Source: an uncultured SAR86 cluster bacterium (GTDB taxonomy: Bacteria; Pseudomonadota; Gammaproteobacteria; Magnimaribacterales; AG-339-G14). Taken from it: DNA of 64,000 nucleotides. The stretch lies in contig CACJRI010000004.1 in assembly GCA_902595715.1 (NCBI GenBank), positions 1 through 64,000 on the forward strand, given 5' to 3'. Position numbers and translations under genes: made by a program. Every line of letters begins with the position of its first letter. The stretch's first letter is position 1. Under the pieces are notes generated by a model, which was not told the DNA's origin, searched no databases, and saw nothing but the letters and a program-made list of their open reading frames with translations. Shown here one piece after another: positions 54,798 to 64,000 of the stretch.

Positions 54798-55487
54798 ATG
54801 GAATCAAGCGTAGATCAAAGATTATCTTTACTTTTGGATGGTGAAGCTTCCGAATTCGAAACACGCAGACTCGTTGAGGATATTTCCAAAAACCCTCATA
54901 TTAAGAAGCGCTGGCTGGAGATGAATAAACAAAAATCAGCGCTTCGAAGAGAACTTTTAATGCCAAATCTGGACCTTTCTTCCAAAATCTTAAACGAACT
55001 TCAAAAATCTAAAAAAACAAATAACCAAAAACATCACGAAAGCCATTTTAGTTGGGGAAAAATTCCCTATATGAGGACCTGTTCTTATCTTTTTGGCCTC
55101 TGTTTTACTCTCACCTTTATATTTTTCGAATTTTCCTCCCAACCCAATCAATCTTTCCTCCAAGTCTCAGCTCCAAAAACACTAGTCTCTACAATAAATC
55201 CGGTTATCCTTGGCGATTACGGTAGAAATTTTGATGGTAATCTTCGTAGTTATAGATTCATCTCCAATAATCAAGTAGAGGCTAACTATGGACTCAAAGG
55301 TTCAAATGCGAATCTTAAACTAAAATTTTTCTTCGAAGATGGCTCCAACACTGTGAAACTGTCTTCCATTTCCAATGGCGTTACTATAAATGCAAAGAAA
55401 GGTGACAAATCAATGATTATAAATTTATCCAGTGATAAATTATCTAACCAAAAATTGATAAGTATTTCTAATTTGATTTTAGAATAA
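54798..55487 (+). CDS. rseA: Anti-sigma-E factor, RseA/MucA-like
   Basis: The 229-residue protein begins with the sigma-E-binding domain (VDQRLSLLLDGEASEFETRR, KRWLEMNKQKSALRREL), has one membrane segment near residues 92-112 (TCSYLFGLCFTLTFIFFEF) and a periplasmic remainder that is poorly conserved. It would hold RpoE inactive until proteolysis by DegS/RseP-type proteases. No separate rseB follows; the periplasmic part may carry some of that role, which is inference. Confidence 0.85.
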   Translation: MESSVDQRLSLLLDGEASEFETRRLVEDISKNPHIKKRWLEMNKQKSALRRELLMPNLDLSSKILNELQKSKKTNNQKHHESHFSWGKIPYMRTCSYLFGLCFTLTFIFFEFSSQPNQSFLQVSAPKTLVSTINPVILGDYGRNFDGNLRSYRFISNNQVEANYGLKGSNANLKLKFFFEDGSNTVKLSSISNGVTINAKKGDKSMIINLSSDKLSNQKLISISNLILE

Positions 55488-55500
55488 TAAAAATCTTACT

Positions 55501-56916
55501 ATGCAAAGAAAATTATTTGTATTTTTTACTCTCTTCCTCGTTTCCAGCTCAGGCTGGAGTCAGTTGAACCAAAACGTATCAGATCTTCCCAATTTTGCCT
55601 CTTTAGCTGAGAAAGTGACTCCTGCTGTTGTAAATGTAAGCGTCACAAAAGTTATTAAATCTCCAGCACAAAACGAAATGAGAAGAGGGCCTTTCAACGA
55701 TCCTTTCTTTGATGACTTTTTTGGTTCTCCCTACAACCCTCCAAACCGAGATAGAAAAGTAGCATCAGGAGGTTCAGGATTCATTATTTCTGAAGATGGT
55801 TACATATTAACAAATCACCACGTAATTGAAGATGCCTCCGAAGTTGTAATTAGTCTTCAGGACAGAAGAGAATTTTCTGCAGAGATAATTGGAAGCGATA
55901 AAAAGTCAGACGTTGCTCTTTTGAAGGTGAAAACTAATGAGAACCTTCCTTTTTTAAGTTTAGGAGATTCCGAAAAAGTTAGAGTTGGCGATTGGGTCAT
56001 GGCAATCGGATCACCTTATAGGCTGAATGCAACGGTAACGGCAGGAATAGTGAGTGCAAAAGCTAGAAGCGTTCCAGGACAAAGCACTTCATATATTCCT
56101 TTTATTCAATCAGATGTAGCTATTAATCCAGGAAACTCAGGGGGTCCATTATTCAATCTTAACGGAGAAGTCATTGGTATTAATGCAATGATTTATTCAA
56201 ATCGTGGCGGGTATATGGGCATATCCTTCACTATTCCCATTAACTACGCAGATGAAATAGTTAAACAAATAAAAGAAAACGGGTTTGTCTCCAGAGGCTG
56301 GTTGGGTGTTGCAGTCCAAGAAGTTACTAAAGATTTAGCAGATTCGTTTGGCTTAGACGTACCGCGTGGGGCTTTAATTGGTAGTGTTTTAAAAGATTCT
56401 CCTGCAGAAAAAGCTGGACTAAAAAATGGTGACGTAATTATTGATTTTGATGGTCAACAAATAATTTATTCAGGTGATCTTCCTCTAATCGTAGGAAGGA
56501 TACCTCCTGAAAAAAAAGTAAACGCAACAATATTTAGAGATGGAAAGAAAGTAACGGTTTCTGTGACAACTGGTAAATTAGATGAAAAAGTTGCTCAAGA
56601 TACAACTGTTGATAAAAAAGAAGAAACTGGAAATATTTTAGGTATTGCCGTCAAAGATATTGGTTCCTTGACAGAGCCGGAACAAAAACAATTAGGCCAA
56701 AATAAAGGAGTTGTGGTATCAAGTGTTTTTCCAGGACCGGCGTCTGAAGCCGGAATCAGAAGGGGAGACATAATCGATAAAATACAGTTTAAGGATGTTG
56801 GCAATATCAAAGATTATGAAAAAATTTCTAAAACTCTAAAAAAAGGCTCTACTATTGCTTTAAGAATTATCAGAGATAAAAACGGTTCTTTTCTCACCCT
56901 TAAAATTCCAAAATAG
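55501..56916 (+). CDS. Do-family periplasmic serine endoprotease (DegP/MucD-like)
   Basis: The 471-residue protein has a signal peptide ([16 protein letters not shown]), a trypsin-like domain with the triad His107 (TNHHV), Asp137 (SDVALL) and Ser213 (NPGNSGGPL), and two PDZ domains (about 275-355 and 385-465). It degrades or refolds damaged envelope proteins and may act in signalling to RseA. The operon position after rseA is that of mucD. Confidence 0.94.
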   Translation: MQRKLFVFFTLFLVSSSGWSQLNQNVSDLPNFASLAEKVTPAVVNVSVTKVIKSPAQNEMRRGPFNDPFFDDFFGSPYNPPNRDRKVASGGSGFIISEDGYILTNHHVIEDASEVVISLQDRREFSAEIIGSDKKSDVALLKVKTNENLPFLSLGDSEKVRVGDWVMAIGSPYRLNATVTAGIVSAKARSVPGQSTSYIPFIQSDVAINPGNSGGPLFNLNGEVIGINAMIYSNRGGYMGISFTIPINYADEIVKQIKENGFVSRGWLGVAVQEVTKDLADSFGLDVPRGALIGSVLKDSPAEKAGLKNGDVIIDFDGQQIIYSGDLPLIVGRIPPEKKVNATIFRDGKKVTVSVTTGKLDEKVAQDTTVDKKEETGNILGIAVKDIGSLTEPEQKQLGQNKGVVVSSVFPGPASEAGIRRGDIIDKIQFKDVGNIKDYEKISKTLKKGSTIALRIIRDKNGSFLTLKIPK

Positions 56917-56918
56917 GA

Positions 56919-56924
56919 CATAAT
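56919..56924 (+). promoter_or_regulatory. -10-like hexamer of lepA
   Basis: CATAAT ends six bases before the lepA ATG, inside the 14-base gap after mucD. No ribosome-binding site is visible, which suggests a leaderless internal transcript; lepA may also be read from the rpoE promoter. Confidence 0.35.
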
Positions 56925-56930
56925 GCCCGC

Positions 56931-58730
56931 ATGTCGAGCCATGCTTCTATAAATAAGATCAGAAACTTCTGCATCATTGCGCATATTGATCATGGAAAAT
57001 CGACACTCGCAGATCGTCTTATCGAAATATGCGAAGGCTTAAGCAAACGTGAGATGCAAAATCAAGTGTTGGACTCTCTTGATTTAGAAAGAGAAAGAGG
57101 CATTACTATCAAAGCTCAATCGGTATATCTAGAATATGAGTTGGATAAAGAAAAGTATCAGATTAACTTGATTGATACTCCGGGGCACGTGGACTTTGCC
57201 TACGAAGTGTCTAGATCTTTAGCTGCATGCGATGGAGCTATTTTACTTGTTGATGCTTCTCAAGGAGTTGAAGCACAAACTCTTTCTACTTGTTATAACG
57301 CTATTGATCAAGGACTTACGATATTCCCTGTATTGAATAAAATTGATCTCAAACAATCAGATCCAGAAAGAGTCAAACAAGAGATTGAAGAAATAATCGG
57401 CATAGAAGCAAGCGAAGCACCAGCTATAAGTGCAAAGGATGGATTAGGTGTTAAAGATTTATTAGAAAAAATTATTAGAGAAATACCTCCGCCAGAAGGC
57501 TCCATTGCAGAACCATTACAGGCTTTAATAATTGACTCTTGGTTTGATCAATACCTTGGAATTGTCTCTTTAGTGAGAGTGGTAAATGGTGAAATAAATC
57601 TTGGCGATAAAATTAAATTTATCTCAAATAATAATGTTCATTTAGTGGAAAAATTAGGAGTCTTTACTCCCAAACGATTAGAAAAAACTAAACTAGTTGC
57701 TGGAGAAGTTGGTTTTATCTGTGCCGGAGTTAGAAGCATTAAAGGCGCTCCTGTTGGAGATACTATAGTTCTACCTGATAAAAATAACTCTTTGCCAGGA
57801 TTCAAGCCAATAAAACCTCAAGTTTTTGCTGCCCTTTATCCTTTAGATTCTGGTGAATTTGAATCATTTAGAGAATCCTTGGAAAAATTAGCCTTAAACG
57901 ATGCTGCCTTGCAATTTGAACCAGAGCAATCTCAGGCTTTAGGGTCCGGTTTTAGATGCGGTTTTTTGGGCACTTTACATATGGAAATCATTATAGAAAG
58001 ACTTCAAAGAGAGCATGGAATGGAGCTTTTAGCTACAGCGCCTACTGTCGTGTATGAAATTCTATTGAAAAACAATGATGTAATTGAAATAGAAAATCCA
58101 AGTAGATATCCTGATCCAAGTTCAATAGAGGAGGTCAGAGAGCCAATAGCTCTAGCAACTATTCTTGTTCCTGAGGATTATGTTGGAAATGTTATTTCTC
58201 TTTGCGTGGAAAGAAGAGGAAGTCAAAAGTCTCTCAGATATGTGGGTGGCCAAATAGAACTGGTTTATGAAATGCCAATGAATGAAATAGTTCTCGATTT
58301 CTTTGACAAATTAAAATCAACCAGCAAAGGATATGCATCTCTAGACTATGATTTTGTCAGATTTGACCAAAGTGACATTACTCGAATTGATATCTTGCTC
58401 AATGGCGAAAAGGTTGATGCTCTAAACTTCATGGTGCATCGCTCTAAAGCTGACTATAAAGGGAGAGAATTGACAAAAGCTCTGAGAGAGGTTATTCCCA
58501 GACAAATGTATGATGTAGCAATTCAAGCTGCAATTGGAAACAAAATTATTTCTCGAGAGACAGTTAAAGCCTACCGTAAAGATGTAACGGCCAAGCTTTA
58601 CGGTGGAGATGTAACGCGAAAGAAAAAACTTTTGGAAAAACAAAAAGCTGGTAAGAAAAAAATGCGTCAGATTGGAAAAATTGATGTTCCTCAAGAAGCA
58701 TTTTTATCGGTTTTAAAGGTAAGCAAATAA
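56931..58730 (+). CDS. lepA: Elongation factor 4 (LepA)
   Basis: This 599-residue ribosome-bound GTPase is thought to act in 30S biogenesis or back-translocation. G motifs are [14 protein letters not shown] (G1), [12 protein letters not shown] (G2), DTPGHVDF (G3) and NKIDL (G4). The LepA-specific C-terminal domain ends with the basic [18 protein letters not shown]. It lies three bases before lepB, the standard order. Confidence 0.97.
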   Translation: MSSHASINKIRNFCIIAHIDHGKSTLADRLIEICEGLSKREMQNQVLDSLDLERERGITIKAQSVYLEYELDKEKYQINLIDTPGHVDFAYEVSRSLAACDGAILLVDASQGVEAQTLSTCYNAIDQGLTIFPVLNKIDLKQSDPERVKQEIEEIIGIEASEAPAISAKDGLGVKDLLEKIIREIPPPEGSIAEPLQALIIDSWFDQYLGIVSLVRVVNGEINLGDKIKFISNNNVHLVEKLGVFTPKRLEKTKLVAGEVGFICAGVRSIKGAPVGDTIVLPDKNNSLPGFKPIKPQVFAALYPLDSGEFESFRESLEKLALNDAALQFEPEQSQALGSGFRCGFLGTLHMEIIIERLQREHGMELLATAPTVVYEILLKNNDVIEIENPSRYPDPSSIEEVREPIALATILVPEDYVGNVISLCVERRGSQKSLRYVGGQIELVYEMPMNEIVLDFFDKLKSTSKGYASLDYDFVRFDQSDITRIDILLNGEKVDALNFMVHRSKADYKGRELTKALREVIPRQMYDVAIQAAIGNKIISRETVKAYRKDVTAKLYGGDVTRKKKLLEKQKAGKKKMRQIGKIDVPQEAFLSVLKVSK

Positions 58731-58732
58731 TT

Positions 58733-59713
58733 ATGTTTGAATCAATTTTAATTATTTCAGTAATCATAATTTCTATCTTATTTGCAGTTTGGGTTTATTC
58801 AGAGAAAAAATTAGAAGGTAAATTTTCCAAGACCATCAGCACTATTTCGTTCCCGTTTCCTCTTTTAGCTTTGTATGCAATTTTTAAACTTAATATTAGC
58901 TTTGGTTATATTTTAGTTGGCTTAACTTTGATTTCACTTGTAATTTGGATAATCTCTCGTCGAACCGATTTAGTGAATTTGCAGAAAGAAGCAAGATCTT
59001 TTTTCTTAATCCTCCTTGGGATAACTATTTTTAGATCATTTATTTATGAACCTTTTCAAATTCCTACAGAATCTATGATTCCTCAGATACAAGTTGGAGA
59101 TTTTTTGGTAGTGGATAAATTTTCTTATGGTTTAAAAAATCCTGTAGGAAAATCAACTTGGTTTGAAACAAGAGAGCCAAAAAAAGGAGAGATGGTTGCA
59201 TTCATTCCCGAGCATACTATTTGCAGTTCTCCAATTGAGAATGCCTATCCGGAAAAAAACTTCGATAGCTCTCAGGAATATCTTTGGCAACGTTATAGCG
59301 AAGCTTGCACTCCCTTGGGTCTTACTTTTGTAAAAAGATTAATAGCAAAAGAAGGAGATGAAGTTATTTATCGAAACAAAGAATTGATAGTGAATGGTAA
59401 AAAATTAAAAAGAGAGTTTTTATCTTCAAATGATGATGAAATTTATTTAAAAGAGTTCTATAAAGATAAGGCTTACACGATAAGACTGTTAGAAAACTAT
59501 AGGAATCAACTCACATACGGAGCTGAACGTAAATGGGTGGTACCAAAAGATTATTATTTCGTAATGGGCGACAACAGAGATAACAGCGCTGACAGCAGAA
59601 GTTGGGGTTTTGTACCAAAACAAAATGTTGTTGGCAAACCAGCTTTCATATGGATGCATTGGGAGTGCTTAACCTGTATTCCATCTTTTTCAAGGAATAA
59701 ATTTTTGAATTAA
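58733..59713 (+). CDS. lepB: Signal peptidase I
   Basis: LepB cleaves Sec and Tat signal peptides. The 326-residue protein has three N-terminal hydrophobic segments (up to about residue 100), the catalytic serine in PTESMIPQ (Ser114), the general-base lysine in TFVKRLIA (Lys201) and GDNRDNSADSR. A three-cysteine insert (CSSPIE, ACTPLG) lies between them. It is directly followed by rnc. Confidence 0.95.
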   Translation: MFESILIISVIIISILFAVWVYSEKKLEGKFSKTISTISFPFPLLALYAIFKLNISFGYILVGLTLISLVIWIISRRTDLVNLQKEARSFFLILLGITIFRSFIYEPFQIPTESMIPQIQVGDFLVVDKFSYGLKNPVGKSTWFETREPKKGEMVAFIPEHTICSSPIENAYPEKNFDSSQEYLWQRYSEACTPLGLTFVKRLIAKEGDEVIYRNKELIVNGKKLKREFLSSNDDEIYLKEFYKDKAYTIRLLENYRNQLTYGAERKWVVPKDYYFVMGDNRDNSADSRSWGFVPKQNVVGKPAFIWMHWECLTCIPSFSRNKFLN

Positions 59714-59715
59714 GA

Positions 59716-60387
59716 ATGAGTCTTGTTGAGTTAGAAAATTCTATTGGTTATAAATTTAAAAACAAGAAACTTTTAGACGAGGCTATTACGCACAAAAGTA
59801 TAAACTCTGATTTCAACAATGAAAGGTTAGAATTCCTTGGCGATTCAGTAATTTCACTTGTTGTTTCAGAAGCCTTGCATTTTGAAGAGAGTTCTCTAGA
59901 CGAAGGAAAATTAAGTATTTACCGCTCTAGAATCGTAAGTAGATCTTCATTGAGTAAAGCGGGCCTGAAAATAAAATTAGATAAGTATTTACATGCAGGT
60001 TCAGCGCTTAAGAATAATCAAAACCTAACAGAAACTATCATCGGGAACACTTTAGAAGCTCTCATTGGAGCTATTTTTCTTGATTCAGATTTTTTAAAAG
60101 CAAAAGAAATTACCTTGTCTATTTTAGATATAGATTTTTCTAAACTTTTATTAGAAGAACAGAAAGATTCTAAAACTCTTCTTCAGGAATTTTTACAGTC
60201 TTTAGACGAAGATTTGCCTGAATACGTAACTACTGAAAAAAAGCAAAATGGAGAAATTTATTTTATCTCTAAGGTAACTTTGCCGATACATGGTGTTTTT
60301 GGTGAAGGACAAGGAAAAAGTAAAAAATTAGCTGAACAAGAGGCCGCTTCAAACGTTTTAATCATGCTGAATAAAGATGGAAAATAA
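59716..60387 (+). CDS. rnc: Ribonuclease III
   Basis: RNase III cleaves double-stranded RNA, including rRNA precursors. The 223-residue protein has the catalytic NERLEFLGDSVISLVV helix with its acidic residues, TIIGNTLEALIGAIFLDS, and a C-terminal dsRNA-binding domain (SKKLAEQEAASNVL). It overlaps era by 11 bases. Confidence 0.96.
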   Translation: MSLVELENSIGYKFKNKKLLDEAITHKSINSDFNNERLEFLGDSVISLVVSEALHFEESSLDEGKLSIYRSRIVSRSSLSKAGLKIKLDKYLHAGSALKNNQNLTETIIGNTLEALIGAIFLDSDFLKAKEITLSILDIDFSKLLLEEQKDSKTLLQEFLQSLDEDLPEYVTTEKKQNGEIYFISKVTLPIHGVFGEGQGKSKKLAEQEAASNVLIMLNKDGK

Positions 60388-61270
60388 ATTTGGTTTTGTT
60401 TCGTTATCAGGCCGAACAAATGTTGGCAAATCAACCTTGCTTAATGCTTTCTTTCAAAAAAAGATTGCCATTACTTCGAGAAAACCGCAGACCACTCGCA
60501 ATCGTATTTTAGGGATACTCACAGAAGAAAAATCTCAAATCGTTTTTCTAGATACTCCTGGGGTACATCTAGGATATAAAAGGCAGCTTAACAAATTCAT
60601 GAATAAAATCGCCTCTCACTGCTATGAAGAGGTAGATCTTGTTCTCTTTTTAATTGATCGTTTTAAGTGGCAAAAGGAAGAAGAAAGTATTCTCAAAAGG
60701 TTAAAAAACCTCAATAAGCCTGTAGTTTTAGTCATAAACAAAATAGATAGATTGAGAGATAAAACCAAGCTATTAGCATTTATCAAAGATATTAGTGAAA
60801 AATTTAATTTTTTATCTATTGTTCCAATATCCGCATTGAAAAAAGATAATTTGATGGAATTGAAAAATGTAATTTTAAATAATCTGGAAACTGGTCCACA
60901 TCATTTTCCAGAAGACTCTCTAACAGAGTTTTCAGATAATTTTTTTATCTCAGAAATAATTAGAGAAAAAGCGATCAATAGATTGGGCGATGAATTACCT
61001 TATCGTCTGAATGTCGTGATTGAAAAAATTGATGATTCAAAAAAGCTTAAGACCATCTATGCAGCCGTCATTACTGAGTCTCAGAGTCAAAAAGGAATCA
61101 TCCTTGGCAAGCAGGGCAGTATGATTAAAGCCATCGGAACAGCTGCCAGAAAAGAATTGGAAAAAGAGTTTTCAAAAAAAGTGAACCTTCAACTTTGGGT
61201 TAAAGCAAATAAAAATTGGACAAACGATATCAATAAGTTAAAAAAATTTGGTCTTGGAGTTGATTTTTGA
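60377..61270 (+). CDS. era: GTPase Era
   Basis: Era binds 16S rRNA and checks 30S assembly. The 297-residue protein has GRTNVGKSTLLN (G1), DTPGVHLG (G3), NKIDRL (G4) and a C-terminal KH domain (QKGIILGKQGSMIKAIGTAARK). It overlaps rnc and recO, the usual rnc-era-recO set. Confidence 0.97.
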   Translation: MENKFGFVSLSGRTNVGKSTLLNAFFQKKIAITSRKPQTTRNRILGILTEEKSQIVFLDTPGVHLGYKRQLNKFMNKIASHCYEEVDLVLFLIDRFKWQKEEESILKRLKNLNKPVVLVINKIDRLRDKTKLLAFIKDISEKFNFLSIVPISALKKDNLMELKNVILNNLETGPHHFPEDSLTEFSDNFFISEIIREKAINRLGDELPYRLNVVIEKIDDSKKLKTIYAAVITESQSQKGIILGKQGSMIKAIGTAARKELEKEFSKKVNLQLWVKANKNWTNDINKLKKFGLGVDF

Positions 61271-61965
61271 AGTCTTTAGGCGCGAATGAAACAGAAGCAA
61301 TTCTATTACTAAGTAGAAAGTTCTCAGAAACCAGTCTGATTTGCGAAATTTTTACTAGAAAAAATGGCAGAGTTTCTGTCATAGCCAAAGGAGCTCGATC
61401 AAAAAAAAACAAATTTCAAAATGTTGCTGCTCCAAATATTTTAGCCAACATTAACTATTCTGGTAAAAGCGAACTAAAGACCTTAACTTATTGGGAAGAA
61501 ATTAAATACTTTCAAATACTTGGAAAAAATTTAAAAATTTTACTGTATCTCAATGAATTGATTTTCAAATTAATAGAAAAGGAAGTTAAACAAGAGAAAA
61601 TTTTTGATGCCGTAATTAATTTTTACAAGATCTTAGAATTGGGAGAAGCTAAAAATATTGAGATATCTTTAAGAGAGTTTGAATATTTTTTAATTTGTGA
61701 ACTTGGCTATGGTTTTAATTTTCAAATCGATGACAAAGGAAAAGAGATACAAAAAGATGGAATCTACTATTTTCATCCAGCTCAAGGTTTCTCAGAAAAA
61801 CCTTTAAATAATTTTTTAAAAGTCTCTGGAATTGATATCATAAATTTTACTAATGGAAAAATCACTTCTTCTTCAGCAAGAAGTAAAATAAAAAAAATTA
61901 TGCAACTTGCCATCACCTACATTGCTGAAAAACCTATGAACGCGGGAGCAATATTCAATGACTAA
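61267..61965 (+). CDS. recO: DNA repair protein RecO
   Basis: RecO helps load RecA with RecR. The 232-residue protein begins with an OB-like domain (AILLSRKFSETSLICEIFT, GRVSVIAKGARSKK) followed by a helical region and CELGYGFNF. The TTG start forms a TTGA overlap with era. It overlaps acpS by 8 bases; pdxJ, often between them, is absent. Confidence 0.92.
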   Translation: MKSLGANETEAILLLSRKFSETSLICEIFTRKNGRVSVIAKGARSKKNKFQNVAAPNILANINYSGKSELKTLTYWEEIKYFQILGKNLKILLYLNELIFKLIEKEVKQEKIFDAVINFYKILELGEAKNIEISLREFEYFLICELGYGFNFQIDDKGKEIQKDGIYYFHPAQGFSEKPLNNFLKVSGIDIINFTNGKITSSSARSKIKKIMQLAITYIAEKPMNAGAIFND

Positions 61966-62344
61966 ATTAAGAAGCGGAATAGATTTGGTAAAGGTCTCAA
62001 GATTGGCAAAGGCTTATGAGAACTTTGGTCTTAGATTTTTGCACAGAATTTATGACAATCTTGAGATCGAACAATTTCAAAAAAAATCTACTAGGGCTAA
62101 ACCTTTCTTTTTAGCAAAAAATTTTGCTGGCAAAGAAGCTGTATCAAAAGTCATAGGCTATGGCTTCACCAATGGCGTCAGACCAAAAGACATTGTGATA
62201 CTAAGAAAATATGGGGGCCCAAAAGTTAAACTTAATGGAAGAGCAAAATTATTGGCAAAAGCGCAAGGGCTTAAAGACATTTCCCTAAGCTTAAGCGATA
62301 CCGAAGAACACGCCACTGCAATGGCTGTAGCTATCACCGAATGA
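61958..62344 (+). CDS. acpS: Holo-[acyl-carrier-protein] synthase
   Basis: AcpS transfers phosphopantetheine from CoA to ACP. The 128-residue protein has GIDLVKVSRLAKAYENFG with the metal Asp and KNFAGKEAVSKVIGYG with the second metal Glu. It overlaps both recO and adk by a few bases, so it is in the same operon. Confidence 0.95.
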   Translation: MTKLRSGIDLVKVSRLAKAYENFGLRFLHRIYDNLEIEQFQKKSTRAKPFFLAKNFAGKEAVSKVIGYGFTNGVRPKDIVILRKYGGPKVKLNGRAKLLAKAQGLKDISLSLSDTEEHATAMAVAITE

Positions 62345-62988
62345 ATCTCATTATTTTAGGCCCACCCGGAGCTGGTAAAGGTACCCAAGCAGCTTTTATT
62401 GCTTCAGAAAAAAACATTCCGCATATCTCTACAGGCGACATGTTACGAGAAGCCATTAAGAATGGAACAGAATTAGGCATACAGGCAAAGGCAGTAATGG
62501 ATGCTGGAAACTTGGTTTCTGATGAGCTAATCATCGAATTGGTCAAAGAGAGGATTTCACAAGACGATTGTAAAAATGGCTTTTTATTTGATGGTTTTCC
62601 TAGGACCATACCTCAAGCTGCAGCACTTCAGGAAAATAACGTTGACATAAATGGGGTCATAGAATTAGTTGTTGCAGATGACGAAATTATCAAAAGAATG
62701 TCTGGTCGAAGAATCCACTTGGCGTCTGGTAGAACATACCATGTTGATTTCAATCCACCCAAAAAAACCGGGCTAGATGATGAAACGGGCGACGAACTTA
62801 TCATGAGAAAAGATGATGAGCCAGAAACAGTCAAAGACCGTCTAAAAGTCTATTGGACTCAAACTCAACCGTTGATTGAATATTATTCAAATTTTAAAAA
62901 CGCCTCAGATTTCAAGTATCTTACTGTTGATGGCACTTTAACCGTTGAGGAAATTAAAAATAATATTAAAGACTTTTTATCTCAGTAA
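62341..62988 (+). CDS. adk: Adenylate kinase
   Basis: Adk balances ATP, ADP and AMP. The 215-residue long-form protein has the P-loop GPPGAGKGTQA, AMP-site TGDMLREAI and DGFPRT, and a LID (GRRIHLASGRTYHVDFNPP) of the non-zinc type. Its ATGA start overlaps acpS. Confidence 0.97.
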   Translation: MNLIILGPPGAGKGTQAAFIASEKNIPHISTGDMLREAIKNGTELGIQAKAVMDAGNLVSDELIIELVKERISQDDCKNGFLFDGFPRTIPQAAALQENNVDINGVIELVVADDEIIKRMSGRRIHLASGRTYHVDFNPPKKTGLDDETGDELIMRKDDEPETVKDRLKVYWTQTQPLIEYYSNFKNASDFKYLTVDGTLTVEEIKNNIKDFLSQ

Positions 62989-63660
62989 ATGACCAACATT
63001 TTAGCTATTGAAACCTCTTCGGTTTACTGTTCAATTGGCTTGGCAAAAAATAAAGAAATTTATATTGAGCATTCTCAGGAAGAAAATACTCATGGTAAAA
63101 ATATTTTTGGTTTTATAGATAACCTCCTTAAGAAATCTCAACTTGAAAAAGAAGAGCTAGACTTCATTGCCTTGAGTGTTGGCCCAGGATCTTTTACAGG
63201 GTTAAGGGTAGGGTGTTCTGTAGCACAAGGCCTTGCGTTTGGTTTGCAAAAGAAAATCTTACCTCTGTCTAGTCTTTGGGTTTTAGCTCAAACTGTTCTT
63301 TTGGAACACAAAGCCAAAGAACTTTTTATTGTCAAAGAAGCACATATGAACGACTTATATGTTGGTAAATTTACAAGAAAAAATAATGATTTGGCTCACC
63401 CTTTAATCAACGATGCTGCCATTAAGAAAACAGAACTTTCTGATTTTATTTCTTCAGATAATAAGGAAATCATATGTAGCGATTGTCATGAGTTTTTAGA
63501 CTACTTAATTAAGCCAAATCTTTTAGAAACAAATAACCATGCAAAAGGTTTATTACACTTAGCCTGTTATCTCGATGATTTAGATACTAGATTGAAAAAT
63601 CCTGAAGAGGTATACCCCGCTTACCTTTCAGGCACCGATCAATGGAAGAGAGTTAAATAA
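62989..63660 (+). CDS. tsaB: tRNA threonylcarbamoyladenosine biosynthesis protein TsaB
   Basis: TsaB partners TsaD in t6A formation on ANN-reading tRNAs. The 223-residue ASKHA-fold protein shows ILAIETSSVYCSIGL and SVGPGSFTGLRVGCSVAQGL. It lacks the metal-binding histidines of TsaD, as expected. It follows adk without a gap; adk-tsaB neighbours are common in marine gammaproteobacteria. Confidence 0.94.
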   Translation: MTNILAIETSSVYCSIGLAKNKEIYIEHSQEENTHGKNIFGFIDNLLKKSQLEKEELDFIALSVGPGSFTGLRVGCSVAQGLAFGLQKKILPLSSLWVLAQTVLLEHKAKELFIVKEAHMNDLYVGKFTRKNNDLAHPLINDAAIKKTELSDFISSDNKEIICSDCHEFLDYLIKPNLLETNNHAKGLLHLACYLDDLDTRLKNPEEVYPAYLSGTDQWKRVK

Positions 63661-64000
63661 ATGGAAGTTTTGCAAATTCTAATTTTGTCGGTCATTCAAG
63701 GCTTAACTGAATTTTTACCTATTTCTAGTTCTGCACACTTGATAATCACTTCCACAATCTTAGATCAAGAGACCCAATCAATCACTTTTGATATTTTTGC
63801 TCATGGTGGCAGTTTATTTGCAGTAATTATTTATTTTAGAGCAGAACTAACTGACGCTTTAAAAGATTACAAATTATCTTCAAGTAATTCTTTTTTAAAC
63901 AAATTGTTGCTTGGATCCTTGCCAATATTAATTACAGGATTTTTATTAAGAGATTTCATTTCAGAAAATTTAAGGACTCTAGACATTATTGCGCTTTCAA
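63661..64000 (+). CDS. uppP: Undecaprenyl-diphosphatase UppP/BacA, 5' part (runs off window)
   Basis: UppP recycles the lipid carrier of peptidoglycan synthesis by dephosphorylating undecaprenyl diphosphate. The visible ~113 codons start at ATG right after tsaB and contain the diagnostic VIQGLTEFLPISSSAHLI with the catalytic Glu and Ser motif. About 150 residues, including the second conserved motif, lie beyond the window. Confidence 0.95.
   Translation, partial: MEVLQILILSVIQGLTEFLPISSSAHLIITSTILDQETQSITFDIFAHGGSLFAVIIYFRAELTDALKDYKLSSSNSFLNKLLLGSLPILITGFLLRDFISENLRTLDIIALS

Overview
The window is AT-rich, tightly packed gammaproteobacterial DNA: short or overlapping gene junctions, many TTG/GTG starts and almost no spare sequence. 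Conserved gene orders (rpsP-rimM-trmD-rplS, xerD-dsbC-hom-thrC, prfB-lysS, rpoE-rseA-mucD-lepA-lepB-rnc-era-recO-acpS) are gammaproteobacterial. Low GC, compact spacing, a fatty-acid/CoA gene cluster and few regulators suggest a streamlined marine lineage of the SAR86 type; the lineage is inference. No rRNA, tRNA, insertion sequence, prophage or CRISPR array was seen.

Layout. 1-4.7 kb: the end of sucD, then a minus-strand run (MATE pump, tusA, MDR reductase, GH13 glucosidase). 4.75-18.2 kb: a long plus-strand run with a hexapeptide acyltransferase whose 5' end looks broken, pdxB, a desaturase, msrB, murJ, ribF, ileS, lspA, ispH, and a peptidoglycan-recycling group (dadA-like, ampD, yajQ, ampG-like). 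18.2-20.4 kb: groES-groEL behind a sigma32-like promoter, closed by a strong terminator. 20.4-22.5 kb: a urate-oxidase-N membrane protein and a CorC-type protein. 22.5-25.3 kb: the rpsP operon, in which S16 carries a long 29-residue-repeat tail. 25.3-33.3 kb: xerD, dsbC, an aminotransferase, hom, thrC, prfB (with its programmed frameshift) and lysS.

33.3-37.4 kb: an acyl-CoA dehydrogenase / phosphotransferase / DUF6285 module, followed by an unrecognised cassette. The cassette holds a nuclease-like membrane protein with a Tat-like motif at its C-terminus, plus very small proteins. 37.4-46.6 kb: mdh, a thiolase-like protein, an SDR, and a minus-strand operon nrdA-nrdB-GDPD-gluconolactonase behind two NrdR-type boxes. 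46.8-52.2 kb: glpK, argF, serA, an SDR and an old-yellow-enzyme. 52.2-52.55 kb: a 328-base gap with clustered DnaA boxes. 52.55-64 kb: ung, ygfZ, sdhE, the sigma-E operon and the long plus-strand run to adk, tsaB and a partial uppP.

Most genes are core metabolism or information processing. The points that stand out are the S16 repeat tail, the 35.8-37.4 kb cassette, the DnaA-box cluster, a single-base lesion candidate at the acyltransferase start, and a repeated pattern of -10 hexamers only 6-9 bases upstream of start codons, which suggests leaderless mRNAs.
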